Source of the DNA: Calditrichota bacterium
Lineage (GTDB): Bacteria > Calditrichota > Calditrichia > Calditrichales > Calditrichaceae
Reading direction: 5' to 3'
NCBI GenBank assembly: GCA_003854985.1
Contig: RQOG01000046.1
Coordinates: 1 to 64,000 of the forward strand
Length of the DNA stretch: 64,000 bases
This document shows positions 7,501-16,487 of the stretch, piece by piece. The notes under the pieces were generated by a model. That model did not search any database. It saw only the letters and a program-made list of their open reading frames with translations, and was not told the DNA's origin. Made by a program: the position numbers and the translations under genes. Within the stretch, counting starts at the first letter, position 1. The number at the start of each line of letters is the position of its first letter.

Positions 7501-9141
7501 ATGCAGATTTTAAAATTGCAGAACTCAGGTATATACAAATGGCAGAAGCATGATAAAAGTGCTATCAAAGGTTTTATATATGATAGTAATGGCAATTTGA
7601 TTAATAGTGAAAACTTTTTAAGTCAAATAATTCCATTAGTTAAAAATATGCAGTATAGTGAAGTATTCAATAAATTTTATGGGCACTTTTCTTTTATAAT
7701 AAATAATGATAATTATTTTATTATTTGTGTAGATAAGATTAGAAGCTTTCCAATATTTTATATATATAAAGATCGTAGCATTATACTCTCAGATTCGGCA
7801 AGATCCTTATTAGAAAATTGCAGAGATAAATCTTTAGATGAAGATGCCGTTAATGAATTTTTAAAATTGGGTTATGTAACAGGAACTCAAACACTCATAA
7901 AGGAATTGAAGCAACTAAAGGCAGGTCAATGCTTAGTATATGATAAAAAAACCGGAAGTCTAGAAATAAATAAATACTATCAATTTCTACACAAAGACAG
8001 TCTTTCCGGTGATGAAGAAAAATTATTCAAAATGCTGGATAATGTCCATGAAAGAGTTTTTTCACGATTATTTAATAGTCTAAATGGTAGACAGGTAGCA
8101 GTACCACTTAGCAGCGGCCTTGATTCAAGATTAATTATATTTATGCTAAAGAAGCTGGGATATAGCAATGTTGTTGCGTATACATTTGGACGGCCAGACA
8201 ATTTTGAAGCTGTGGTTTCCAGGAAAATATCCGATAAATTAGGATATAAATGGTTATTCGTTGATTATAGTCTGAAAAAATGGTATCAATGGTACCATAG
8301 TGAAGAAAGAAAAAAATTCTCTAATTATGCTGACAATTTGACAGCGATTGCGCATTTATTAGAGTGGCCTACAGTGAATTTTTTTAAAACTAACCGTGTT
8401 TTAAATGATGATTGTATTTTTATACCGGGGCATACTGGTGACTTTATAACAGGCATGCATATTCCTGAATGGTTTCTTGGAAAAAAATATATCTATCAGG
8501 ATGAATTATTAGATTCAATAATCAAAAAACATTATAATCTTTATGACTGGACTAAAAAAAGCCCTAAAGACTTCCATCTTTATAAACAAAAAATTTTATC
8601 TATAATTGAAGAGAAAGATATCTATTCACCAGATGAGGCAGCTAACAATTTTGAGCTTTGGGAATGGCAAGAGAGGCAGGCAAAATTTATATGTAATGCT
8701 GTGAGAGAGTATGAATTTTATAATTATGAATGGCGATTGCCATTTTGGGATGGCGAGTTAATGGATTTCTGGTGTAATATTCCTTTGAGATATAGAATAA
8801 AACGTAATTTATTTCATAAATATATGTTAAAATATTATTCAATCGAGACCTCTAGCTTAAGTCCTGTTATCAAGAATATTAGAAGAAAAAAACGATCAAG
8901 AAAGATATATGATTTATTAAGCAGAATAAATAAAGTATATATTTTTTTAAGAAAATTAAAAATATTTTTTAATTATTATCATCATCATCTTGCACTTCCA
9001 GGGGTATTAAAATTCTATGAATATATTAAGTATATTATTAAATATGGCAATGATGTACATATCACCTTATTTATTGATGCCCAATGGCAAATAAATGATT
9101 ATTATGAAGATTTTAATATCCCTAAAAAGAAAGTAAATTAG
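7501..9141 (+). CDS. Asparagine-synthetase-like amidotransferase without N-terminal Cys
   Basis: The 546-residue protein matches the two-domain AsnB layout. The N-terminal Ntn-glutaminase-like region (1-165) keeps the G-H-F-S-F (61-65) and I-R-S-F-P-I-F-Y blocks, and the synthetase domain has the ATP PP-loop L-S-S-G-L-D-S-R (203-210) and a later Y-N-Y-E-W-R-L-P-F block. The glutaminase nucleophile should be Cys2, but the protein begins Met-Gln-Ile and no Cys is near the start. It may therefore use free ammonia, depend on another glutaminase, or do different chemistry. AsnB-like proteins in polysaccharide loci amidate uronic-acid sugars; that role is inferred from context here. The C-terminus is Lys- and Tyr-rich. 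Confidence 0.75.
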   Translation: MQILKLQNSGIYKWQKHDKSAIKGFIYDSNGNLINSENFLSQIIPLVKNMQYSEVFNKFYGHFSFIINNDNYFIICVDKIRSFPIFYIYKDRSIILSDSARSLLENCRDKSLDEDAVNEFLKLGYVTGTQTLIKELKQLKAGQCLVYDKKTGSLEINKYYQFLHKDSLSGDEEKLFKMLDNVHERVFSRLFNSLNGRQVAVPLSSGLDSRLIIFMLKKLGYSNVVAYTFGRPDNFEAVVSRKISDKLGYKWLFVDYSLKKWYQWYHSEERKKFSNYADNLTAIAHLLEWPTVNFFKTNRVLNDDCIFIPGHTGDFITGMHIPEWFLGKKYIYQDELLDSIIKKHYNLYDWTKKSPKDFHLYKQKILSIIEEKDIYSPDEAANNFELWEWQERQAKFICNAVREYEFYNYEWRLPFWDGELMDFWCNIPLRYRIKRNLFHKYMLKYYSIETSSLSPVIKNIRRKKRSRKIYDLLSRINKVYIFLRKLKIFFNYYHHHLALPGVLKFYEYIKYIIKYGNDVHITLFIDAQWQINDYYEDFNIPKKKVN

Positions 9142-9166
9142 TTTATTCTAAATTAGAAATTGTATT

Positions 9167-9867
9167 ATGGAATATACTAATTGTATTTTTTGCAGTAATC
9201 ATGGTAATAAAATTGTAATTGAGGGAAATGGATACTCAGGAAGAAAATGTAACAAATGCAGACTAATATATATTTTACCGAGACCCAATTTAGTTGAAAT
9301 AAAAAATCTATATGGACATGATAAGGCACATATTTCTATAGATACATATTTAAATTTAAAATATAGAATTTATAAAAAATTATATGCCAAACGTACTCTT
9401 AGAATTATAAAACGTTATATAAAAAATAATTTGATGTTTGAGGTTAGATGTGGAGCCAATTTTTTTCTTACATAGTAAAAAAATTGGTTTTTAAGTCTTT
9501 TATAATAGAGTTTAATCCTATTTTATTTAGCTATGTTAGAAATGTTCTTAAAATACCAATTACAGAAACAAATACTGCAGCTGCCTTTACAAGTAAAACA
9601 TTTGATATTATATATCATTTTGAGGTATTAAGCCATTTTTATGATCCGATAAATGAATTTAAAATTATGAATAAACGATTAAATTTAAATGGTTGGATGA
9701 TATTTGAAACTGGTAATTTAGGCGAGGTTGATACTATCTATTAAAAAAATATGAAGGGATTTCAATATCAAGATAACCTCCATTATAATAAAGAAAATTT
9801 GATGAAATTGCTTAATTTAACTAGATATAAATTAATAAAGATCAAACATTATCTATTAATTACATAG
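9167..9867 (+). pseudogene. Decayed zinc-ribbon SAM methyltransferase
   Basis: The first frame (9167-9475) has a C-x2-C...C-x2-C zinc ribbon (C6, C9, C28, C31), then the region leading to motif I, read E-V-R-C-G-A-N where E-V-G-C-G is expected. It ends at 9475. A second frame open from 9448 carries the rest of the fold (F-D-I-I-Y-H-F-E-V-L-S-H-F), stops at 9742-9744, and then resumes in the same frame to 9867 with methyltransferase-like C-terminal sequence. This means one frameshift, one nonsense codon and one motif change. Relatives methylate dTDP-sugars or act in natural-product pathways. Several independent lesions make a single sequencing error unlikely. Confidence 0.8.
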
Positions 9868-10179
9868 TATTTTATTACTTTAAAATTTAAATCATTTAAG
9901 AATAGTATAAAAAAGAAATTCAAACAACATAAATAAATAACAAAAAATCTATTAATATTTTTAAAAACCGAAAATATAGTATAAATAAAATATATAAAAT
10001 TAGTTATATATTAAAATATTTATGGTATTATTTTAACCATATTTGTAAATAAAAATTAGATATATTTATTATAAAACAGAACGACCACAGACATTGATTT
10101 TTTCCATACAACAAATAAAGAATATATAATTTATTTTGTTTCTTTTAATTAATAACTTCCTATAAAATCACAGACTCAT
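9868..10179. other. AT-rich intergenic stretch, no gene seen
   Basis: About 310 bases of extreme A+T with A/T runs and stops in all frames. No repeat of the R1 or R2 type and no convincing hairpin is visible. It may be the decayed tail of the preceding methyltransferase plus a promoter region for the next gene. Confidence 0.5.
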
Positions 10180-11294
10180 ATGCCGAATAAGGATAAGATC
10201 AGATTTCTTTTTATTTCGCAAGATACTCTAAATATTGTTGGTGGTGGCAGAATTACACTTCGAAAATTAATAAGTTTTTTAAATAAACATCTTATTATAG
10301 ATATTATTGATGTTGTAAGTTTACCTCATGGTAACTATAGTCTAGAATATTATTTTGGCGATAATCATGGAATTAATTATTCTAATTATTTTAATCCAAA
10401 AATTTTTAATTATCTGCATTTACCAAAGGAATTGCTAATTCTTATTAGAGAATTATATTTTTCATTAATCTTTAAATATAAGATAAGAAAAATAAATCCA
10501 GATTTAGTATTTGTACAAGGAATAACTATTACAGTACCTGTCGAATTTAAGTCTATTTATTTTGTTAGAGATGTATATTATGGTGATAATTTGGTAAATC
10601 TATCAAAATGGAAAAAAAAATATTAATTCCTGTAGCTTATTTTAGAAAATTACGATTGAGGAATTTCAACTTACTAATAGCCAATAGCAGTTATTTATGT
10701 AATAAAGTATCCAGATATAATAATAGTGTTGAAATACTCTATCCCTTTGTAGATCCTATTGATAGTAAAAAGGGAAGTAATGATAGAAAATATCTAACGT
10801 TCTTAAATCCTTCAAGGGAAAAGGGAATAAGAATTTTTATTAGTATTGCTGAAAAGTTACAAAATAAATCGTTTATGGTTGTCGGTAAAATAAGTTCTAA
10901 AAATAGAATGATATTGCAAAGAATGGAAAATGTTACTTATGTTCCTTGGACAAACGAGATAAATAAAATATATCATGATACTAGAATTCTTTTAGTTCCA
11001 TCAATATCGACTGAGACTTTTGGACGAGTAGTAATTGAGGCAGCTCAATTTGGTATACCTGCTATAGTTAGCAATCAAGGCGGTTTGCCTGAAGCTATAG
11101 GCAAGAGTGGCCTTTTGGTAGATAATATTTTTGATGTTTCAGAATGGTTAAATAATATACAAAAATTTGATGATGCACAATTTTATAATAGCATGTCAGA
11201 TGAGGCAAGAAAGCATGCTAAAAACTTCTACACTAATAACATTAATCAATCATTTAGATCAATATTATTTAGAAATTTTAATTTGAGGTTTTAG
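10180..11294 (+). pseudogene. GT4 glycosyltransferase interrupted at an A9 tract
   Basis: Two overlapping frames together make one GT-B enzyme of about 370 residues. The first (10180-10626, 148 codons) is the N-terminal acceptor domain starting I-R-F-L-F-I-S-Q-D and has G-G-G-R. The second (open from 10608 to 11294) is the C-terminal donor domain with F-L-N-P-S-R-E-K-G and the E-x7-E region T-E-T-F-G-R-V-V-I-E-A-A. They join at nine A residues (10612-10620). One additional A, or a -1 slip on the tract, restores a continuous reading W-K-K-K-I-L-I-P. The gene could be truly broken, phase-variable, rescued by polymerase or ribosome slippage, or a homopolymer sequencing error. No other lesion is seen, unlike the preceding methyltransferase. 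Confidence 0.75.
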
Positions 11295-11302
11295 TATCTT
11301 AT

Positions 11303-12079
11303 ATGAAAATAAAATATAATGATGAATTTTTTTACCATAGTTTAAAGGGTTCCTTATCATCAGCTGAAATTATTATTCCAATTTTGTTTGAATATATTAA
11401 TCCTAGAAGTATTTTGGATATTGGATGTGGATATGGTGATTGGTTAAGTGTTTTTGAAAAAAGAGGTATTGATGATATTTTAGGTATAGATGGCCCTTGG
11501 GTAAATGTTCAATTCCTTAAAATAAGTAATAATAAATTTTTGGCTAGCGACCTTAATATATTACCAGCTATAAATAGAAAATTTGATCTTCTTTTATCTT
11601 TGGAGGTTGCAGAACATCTAAATCCTAAAAATTCTGAAGATTTTATCAAATACCTAATTGAAATTTCTCCTTTAATTTTATTCTCAGCGGCAATACCCTA
11701 TCAGGGTGGGACTAATCATATAAATGAAAAGTGGCAGTCTTTTTGGGTCTCTTTATTCGAAAAGAATGGATATATTGCTTTCGATATTATTCGTGATAAG
11801 ATATGGACAAATAAAAAAGTTGAATATTGGTACGCTCAAAATATGTTTCTATTTATTGATCAAAATAAACTAAAAGATTTTAAAGATCTTCAAAAAAAAT
11901 TTAAATCAAATGAAAATAAAATATATGATATAGTCCATCCTCAGAATTATATTGAAAAAAATCAATTTTTCAAAAATGTTGAAAACAATATCCATTTAAT
12001 CCCCTTGAAAATTATTTTTAAATCTTTTTTATATCTTCCAAGCAGTCTAATAAAAAAAGTTAAAAAAAAATTGAAGTAG
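11303..12079 (+). CDS. Class I SAM-dependent methyltransferase
   Basis: The 258-residue protein carries motif I I-L-D-I-G-C-G-Y-G-D (37-46), a G-I-D-G acidic loop, and L-L-L-S-L-E-V-A-E-H-L (motif IV region), followed by F-S-A-A-I-P-Y-Q-G-G, a pattern common in methyltransferases of glycan clusters. The last 60 residues are Lys-rich and probably helical. It starts 8 bases after the interrupted GT4 and so is probably cotranscribed with it. The acceptor is unknown. Confidence 0.8.
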   Translation: MKIKYNDEFFYHSLKGSLSSAEIIIPILFEYINPRSILDIGCGYGDWLSVFEKRGIDDILGIDGPWVNVQFLKISNNKFLASDLNILPAINRKFDLLLSLEVAEHLNPKNSEDFIKYLIEISPLILFSAAIPYQGGTNHINEKWQSFWVSLFEKNGYIAFDIIRDKIWTNKKVEYWYAQNMFLFIDQNKLKDFKDLQKKFKSNENKIYDIVHPQNYIEKNQFFKNVENNIHLIPLKIIFKSFLYLPSSLIKKVKKKLK

Positions 12080-12117
12080 TTTTCTATTATAAAATAAGTA
12101 AGATAAAGGTCTTAAAA

Positions 12118-13062
12118 ATGAATATTAAACTTAGCATAATTATTCCTTCTACAAACGATAATAAATACGTTGACGAATGTTTAAAATCATTTTATAAATT
12201 TAAATTTAACTTCACCTATGAAATTATTGTTATAGATAATGGATCGAAAATTGATGAATCGATTCTTTTAAAATCAAAATATCATAAAGTAGTATTTAAA
12301 AGGCTGGAGAAGAATTTAGGATATGCGGGTGCAATTAATGAAGGTTTAAATATTTCTAAAGGAGAATATGTTTTATTACCAGATGCGGACACAGTATTTT
12401 TAGATGATAAATTAAATAATGCAATAAAATATATGGATACTCAATCAAATGTCGGTATTTTAGGTCCAAGATTATTATATCCTAATGGAGAGTTGCAAAG
12501 ATCAATTGAAGTCAATATGCCATTATCAAGAAGACTCTTAGCCTATTTTTACAGTAGCCTCTTTTTAACGAAACTATTTAAAAAACATGATTTAAATCCA
12601 GAGCAACTTCAGGAGGTAACTTTTATTGTTGGCTCAGTGCAGTTAGTAAGAAGGAAAATGATTTATCAGATAGGTATGCTTGACACTCAATTTTTCTTTT
12701 CAGCTGAAGAACGTGATTGGTGTCTCAGGGCTATGAAAGATGGCTGGAAGTTAATATACTACCCTGATTGGAAAATGATCCACTATGGCGGAGGTGTTCA
12801 AGGTGGTGTTTGGTATTTATATAACTGGCACTCTAATTCTATGAGATTATATAAAAAATACTGGGGAATAAAGGGATTAATTTTGAGTAAAATAGTTTTT
12901 GTTCTTTATTCACTCACACATACATTTAAAAGTATTATTAAATGTGTGATTAATTTTAAAAAAGACCCATATTTATACCATAACTGGTTATTACTAATCT
13001 GGCATTTCGGTTTTATAAATGGGGATAAATTAAGAAATAGAGATGATATGCGTAGAATTTAA
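12118..13062 (+). CDS. GT2 glycosyltransferase, rhamnosyltransferase-like
   Basis: The 314-residue protein has the GT-A start L-S-I-I-I-P-S-T-N-D, I-V-I-D-N-G-S (37-43), the metal-binding D-A-D (89-91) and a later F-S-A-E-E-R-D-W-C-L-R block that includes the acidic E-D-W-like base region. This architecture is typical of WbbL-like enzymes that add a sugar (often rhamnose) to lipid-linked intermediates at the cytoplasmic membrane face. The length is normal. It is followed by the IS3 remnant, which breaks the otherwise tight run of the locus. Confidence 0.83.
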   Translation: MNIKLSIIIPSTNDNKYVDECLKSFYKFKFNFTYEIIVIDNGSKIDESILLKSKYHKVVFKRLEKNLGYAGAINEGLNISKGEYVLLPDADTVFLDDKLNNAIKYMDTQSNVGILGPRLLYPNGELQRSIEVNMPLSRRLLAYFYSSLFLTKLFKKHDLNPEQLQEVTFIVGSVQLVRRKMIYQIGMLDTQFFFSAEERDWCLRAMKDGWKLIYYPDWKMIHYGGGVQGGVWYLYNWHSNSMRLYKKYWGIKGLILSKIVFVLYSLTHTFKSIIKCVINFKKDPYLYHNWLLLIWHFGFINGDKLRNRDDMRRI

Positions 13063-13241
13063 TAGTACAATGATGAACAACTTTTGCCGGCTATAATAGT
13101 ATTTTAATTCTATTCAAGTTTAGGTCTGCAAATAAATAGATTTCTATTCTTGAAATTAGTTTTAATTTTCTATCTTTAATTGGTGTTTCAAAATATAATT
13201 CCTTTTAAAAAAATACTAAGTCTATATTAGAGCCTAAAAAC

Positions 13242-13715
13242 TGACCAGCGTTTAACGTGGAATTTTTAGACAGACAGGGGGTACATGAAACGAAAAAGTA
13301 TAGTTCGAAATTTAAATCCAGAGTTGCTTTAGAGGTTTTAAAAGGAGAGCTAACCATAAATGAAATAGCCATTGAATATAAAGTTCATCCTAATCAAACA
13401 ACCTTTGGAAGAATACTTTAAATTTTATAATGATGAACGCTCATATCAGGAGTTAAAAGGCTTTACTCCGATAATGACACATTTTATCAACGAAAATAAT
13501 ATTCAAGCCGTGGATAATTATGGAAAAAATGGAATTTCAGCACCAATAGCATAATCATACATGAAATAATTAATTAGAATAAAACCAGAAAAAGCTATCT
13601 ACATGTTAACAAAACAAAGAAAAAAAGCATAAAAAGAATATTATTACAGCTAATACACCTTATTTTTCTTATGCTTTTGGCTTGACAATAATGCGGTCCA
13701 CTTCAAAGAGTATCA
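13242..13715 (+). mobile_element. Internally deleted IS3-family insertion sequence remnant
   Basis: From 13281 one frame reads K-K-Y-S-S-K-F-K-S-R-V-A-L-E-V-L-K-G-E through Y-K-V-H-P-N-Q, the N-terminus of an IS3-family OrfA. Directly after this, another frame (13390-13554) reads L-E-E-Y-F-K-F-Y-N-D-E-R-S-Y-Q-E-L-K-G, the C-terminus of the integrase-type OrfB. The middle of both genes is missing. Candidate terminal repeats are TGACCAGCGTTTAACGTGGA at the left and the complement of TCCACTTCAAAGAGTATCA at the right; they match only partly, so the limits are approximate. A one-base loss in an A run also puts the apparent OrfA ATG (13285) out of frame. The element cannot transpose itself. Confidence 0.75.
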
Positions 13716-13774
13716 GTTGGAATTTTTAAAGTAACGACTTTGCTATTAATAAAAATAAAGGATAGACAAATAGA

Positions 13775-15223
13775 GTGCTTTTTAACTCAATTGATTTTGC
13801 AATTTTCCTGCCAATAGTTTTTATACTCTATTGGTTTGTAACCAGTAAATATCTGAAAATGCAAAACTTTTTAATCGTTGCTGCAAGTTATTTATTTTAT
13901 GGTTGGTGGGACTGGAGGTTTTTATCTCTAATTCTTTTTAGTACAATTGTTGATTATTCAGTTAGTTTGAAAATGAAAACGGAAAACAATCACACAAGAA
14001 GAAAAATACTTTTATGGACAAGTATCTTTGTAAATCTTGGTTTTCTTGGTTTCTTTAAATATTACAACTTTTTCTTAGACAATTTTATAACTGTTTTTTC
14101 GTTCTTCGGAACACAAATAAAAACAAATTCATTAAGCATCATATTGCCGGTTGGTATCAGCTTTTATACTTTCCAAACATTGAGTTATACAATAGATGTC
14201 TACAAAAAAAAACTTGAACCTACAAAAGATTTCATTGCTTTTTCTGCATTTGTAAGTTTCTTTCCACAATTAGTTGCTGGACCAATTGAACGAGCAACAC
14301 ATTTACTACCACAATTTTATAAAAAGCGTGATTTTGAATATTCAAAAGCTGTTGATGGTATGCGTCAAATTCTTTGGGGGTTATTTAAAAAAATAGTAAT
14401 TGCTGACAATTGTGCTGTATATGCAAATTTGATATTCAATAATTCAGCTGACTATTCTGGAAGTACATTAATTCTTGGGGTATTATTTTTTACTTTTCAA
14501 ATTTATTGTGACTTTTCAGGCTATTCAGATATTGCAATTGGCACTTCCCGTCTTTTCGGCTTTGATTTAATAAGAAACTTTAACTTTCCCTACTTTTCTA
14601 GAGACATTGCAGAATTTTGGAGAAGATGGCATATTTCCTTATCAACTTGGTTTCGAGATTATCTTTATATTCCACTAGGTGGCAGCCGTGGTGGAACTTT
14701 GATGAAAGTCAAAAATACTTTTATTATTTTTCTTGTGAGCGGATTTTGGCATGGAGCAAATTGGACATTTATTGTATGGGGTGCATTAAATGCTTTTTAT
14801 TTTTTACCGCTTTTATTAACTGACAGCAATCGGAACAATTTGGAAATAGTTGCAAAAGGAAAATTATTTCCAAACATTAAAGACTTTTTATTTATGTTGC
14901 TAACGTTTGGTTTGACTGTTTTTGCATGGATATTTTTTAGAGCAGAAAATATGGGTCATGCATTTAGCTATATATCAGAGATTTTATCAATTTCCCTTTT
15001 TAAAATACCATATTTCTATGGTAGAAGTCGAGCTTTAACAACGATTATTCTTATTGTGTTATTGGTCTTAATTGAATGGTATGGTAGAGAAAATCAGTAT
15101 GCTATTGCTCGTTTAGGTATAAAATGGAAACGCCCCTTAAGATATTTATTGTATTATTTAATTATTATTGCAATTTTTTGGTTTGGCGGAAAAGAACAGC
15201 AATTTATTTATTTTCAGTTCTAA
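13775..15223 (+). CDS. MBOAT-family membrane O-acyltransferase (AlgI/DltB-like)
   Basis: The 482-residue protein has about ten membrane helices and the MBOAT core: F-W-R-R-W-H-I-S-L-S-T-W (281-292, His286) and S-G-F-W-H-G-A-N-W (322-330, catalytic His326). The N-terminal F-N-S-I-D-F-A-I-F-L-P and A-A-S-Y-L-F-Y-G-W-W-D blocks are typical of the AlgI group. Such proteins pass an acetyl group across the inner membrane for O-acetylation of periplasmic polysaccharide, together with an SGNH partner; the next gene fits that partner. The start is GTG at 13775. The gene is visibly less AT-rich than its neighbours and lies 60 bases after the IS3 remnant, suggesting separate acquisition. Confidence 0.88.
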   Translation: MLFNSIDFAIFLPIVFILYWFVTSKYLKMQNFLIVAASYLFYGWWDWRFLSLILFSTIVDYSVSLKMKTENNHTRRKILLWTSIFVNLGFLGFFKYYNFFLDNFITVFSFFGTQIKTNSLSIILPVGISFYTFQTLSYTIDVYKKKLEPTKDFIAFSAFVSFFPQLVAGPIERATHLLPQFYKKRDFEYSKAVDGMRQILWGLFKKIVIADNCAVYANLIFNNSADYSGSTLILGVLFFTFQIYCDFSGYSDIAIGTSRLFGFDLIRNFNFPYFSRDIAEFWRRWHISLSTWFRDYLYIPLGGSRGGTLMKVKNTFIIFLVSGFWHGANWTFIVWGALNAFYFLPLLLTDSNRNNLEIVAKGKLFPNIKDFLFMLLTFGLTVFAWIFFRAENMGHAFSYISEILSISLFKIPYFYGRSRALTTIILIVLLVLIEWYGRENQYAIARLGIKWKRPLRYLLYYLIIIAIFWFGGKEQQFIYFQF

Positions 15224-15225
15224 CG

Positions 15226-16113
15226 ATGAAAAAATTTATTATTAAATCATTTTTATTATTTATTATACCATGTGTTATCTATGTAGCAACTTTTTATGTT
15301 TTAAAAGATAGCTTTAAACGACAACTTTCTAAATACTCAATAATTTTATTAGGCGACAGTCAAACAAAATTTATCAAAAATTCAGAAATATACAATCACT
15401 CAATTGATGGAAGTCCATATTTTGTTCATTATATATTTGCTTCAGAATTTATCGAATATTTAAAAGGCAAAAAAATTTATATTTCATGTAATTATCATAA
15501 TTTTTCAAAACTATATCAGAATAGGTTAGCTAATGATTCTCTGCTACCTGGATGGAGAGAATATGTTTTTAGACATATTGATAAATATGACATTTTTAAT
15601 TATAAACACTCAGAATTAAGGCCAGTTGACTTAGATTATACTTTATTTGATATAAAAAAACTTCCTGATTTATTCCGGGATATATATGTAAAAAGAAAAA
15701 ACTCAAACTCAATGGTTAACATAGTCTATGATACTTTGTCAATAAAAAATGAAATCAAAAGACATTGGTACGATCCTAGATATATGTTGAAGGATACTAT
15801 TCAAAGGAAATATTTAAATAAACTTGTTACTTTATTAAAAGAAAATAAATGTGAAGTAATTTTACTAAAAATGCCATTAACGAACTTTTACATTAAAAAT
15901 GTTCCTCTTCAAATAAAAAACGAGTTTCCCCTTTTATCAAACAAATATAGTATACAAATATTGGATCTAAATAATGCTTTATCAATTTCAAACCAGTATA
16001 TTTACTTTAAGGATTATGGCCATTTAAATAGTTTAGGTGATTCTTTAGTTATTGATTATTTTATTAAGAATGAAATAAAATCACAAACATATAAAAGCAT
16101 TTATGAGCAATAA
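15226..16113 (+). CDS. Membrane-anchored SGNH-hydrolase-like protein, MBOAT partner
   Basis: The reading frame is open from 15124, inside the MBOAT gene, but the ATG at 15226 three bases after the MBOAT stop gives a 295-residue protein with a normal signal anchor (residues 4-25). The G-D-S motif (43-45, in I-I-L-L-G-D-S-Q-T) and the C-terminal D-x-x-H (Asp263, His266, in D-Y-G-H-L-N) match blocks I and V of SGNH/GDSL enzymes. This supplies a candidate Ser-Asp-His triad in the periplasm. Beside an AlgI-like gene it probably transfers acetyl groups to the glycan, as AlgJ/AlgX/PatB do. The middle of the protein is not recognisable. Confidence 0.68.
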   Translation: MKKFIIKSFLLFIIPCVIYVATFYVLKDSFKRQLSKYSIILLGDSQTKFIKNSEIYNHSIDGSPYFVHYIFASEFIEYLKGKKIYISCNYHNFSKLYQNRLANDSLLPGWREYVFRHIDKYDIFNYKHSELRPVDLDYTLFDIKKLPDLFRDIYVKRKNSNSMVNIVYDTLSIKNEIKRHWYDPRYMLKDTIQRKYLNKLVTLLKENKCEVILLKMPLTNFYIKNVPLQIKNEFPLLSNKYSIQILDLNNALSISNQYIYFKDYGHLNSLGDSLVIDYFIKNEIKSQTYKSIYEQ

Positions 16114-16487
16114 CGAATGAATAAAATATTTTCGATTGTAACGGGATGAGGTTTATTAAACAAATAAAAAAAAGTTTGTCTATTTTACGCTTAGCCAAGA
16201 CATATCAAATTACCTTTAAATGTTGATAAAATGTTTAATTGGCTTTTGGAGAAAGACAGAGAGAAAAGAGTTAAATTATCGTGTTAAATGCACGATTATA
16301 TAAAAATTAAATTAATAAAATGTATTAGTGAATATATAGAAAATAAACCATCGTTAGAACATAATTCTATCAAAACAAAAAAAATATATATTATAAGTTA
16401 TTCAATATAAAAAAATAGAAATAAAAACTTAATAAAACCATCTCAACAAATTGTTAAGAATTAATTTTTAGTCAACTTATATAATTT
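16114..16487. other. AT-rich gap with possible gene debris
   Basis: About 370 bases without an intact gene. An ATG at 16117 opens M-N-K-I-F-S-I-V-T, reminiscent of a GT2 start, and then stops. Around 16180-16285 another frame reads coding-like sequence before a stop. Neither piece can be assigned. This may be residue of a lost glycosyltransferase; no repeat or IS end is recognised. Confidence 0.3.

Noticed and set aside
10608-10626. Dedicated programmed ribosomal frameshift signal
   Set aside because: The A9 tract could slip, but no stimulatory stem-loop or internal Shine-Dalgarno sequence is evident; an indel or sequencing error explains it as well.
15124-15225. Longer SGNH-like protein starting inside the MBOAT gene
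   Set aside because: The ATG at 15226 directly follows the MBOAT stop and begins a normal signal anchor; the extra 34 residues overlap coding sequence.
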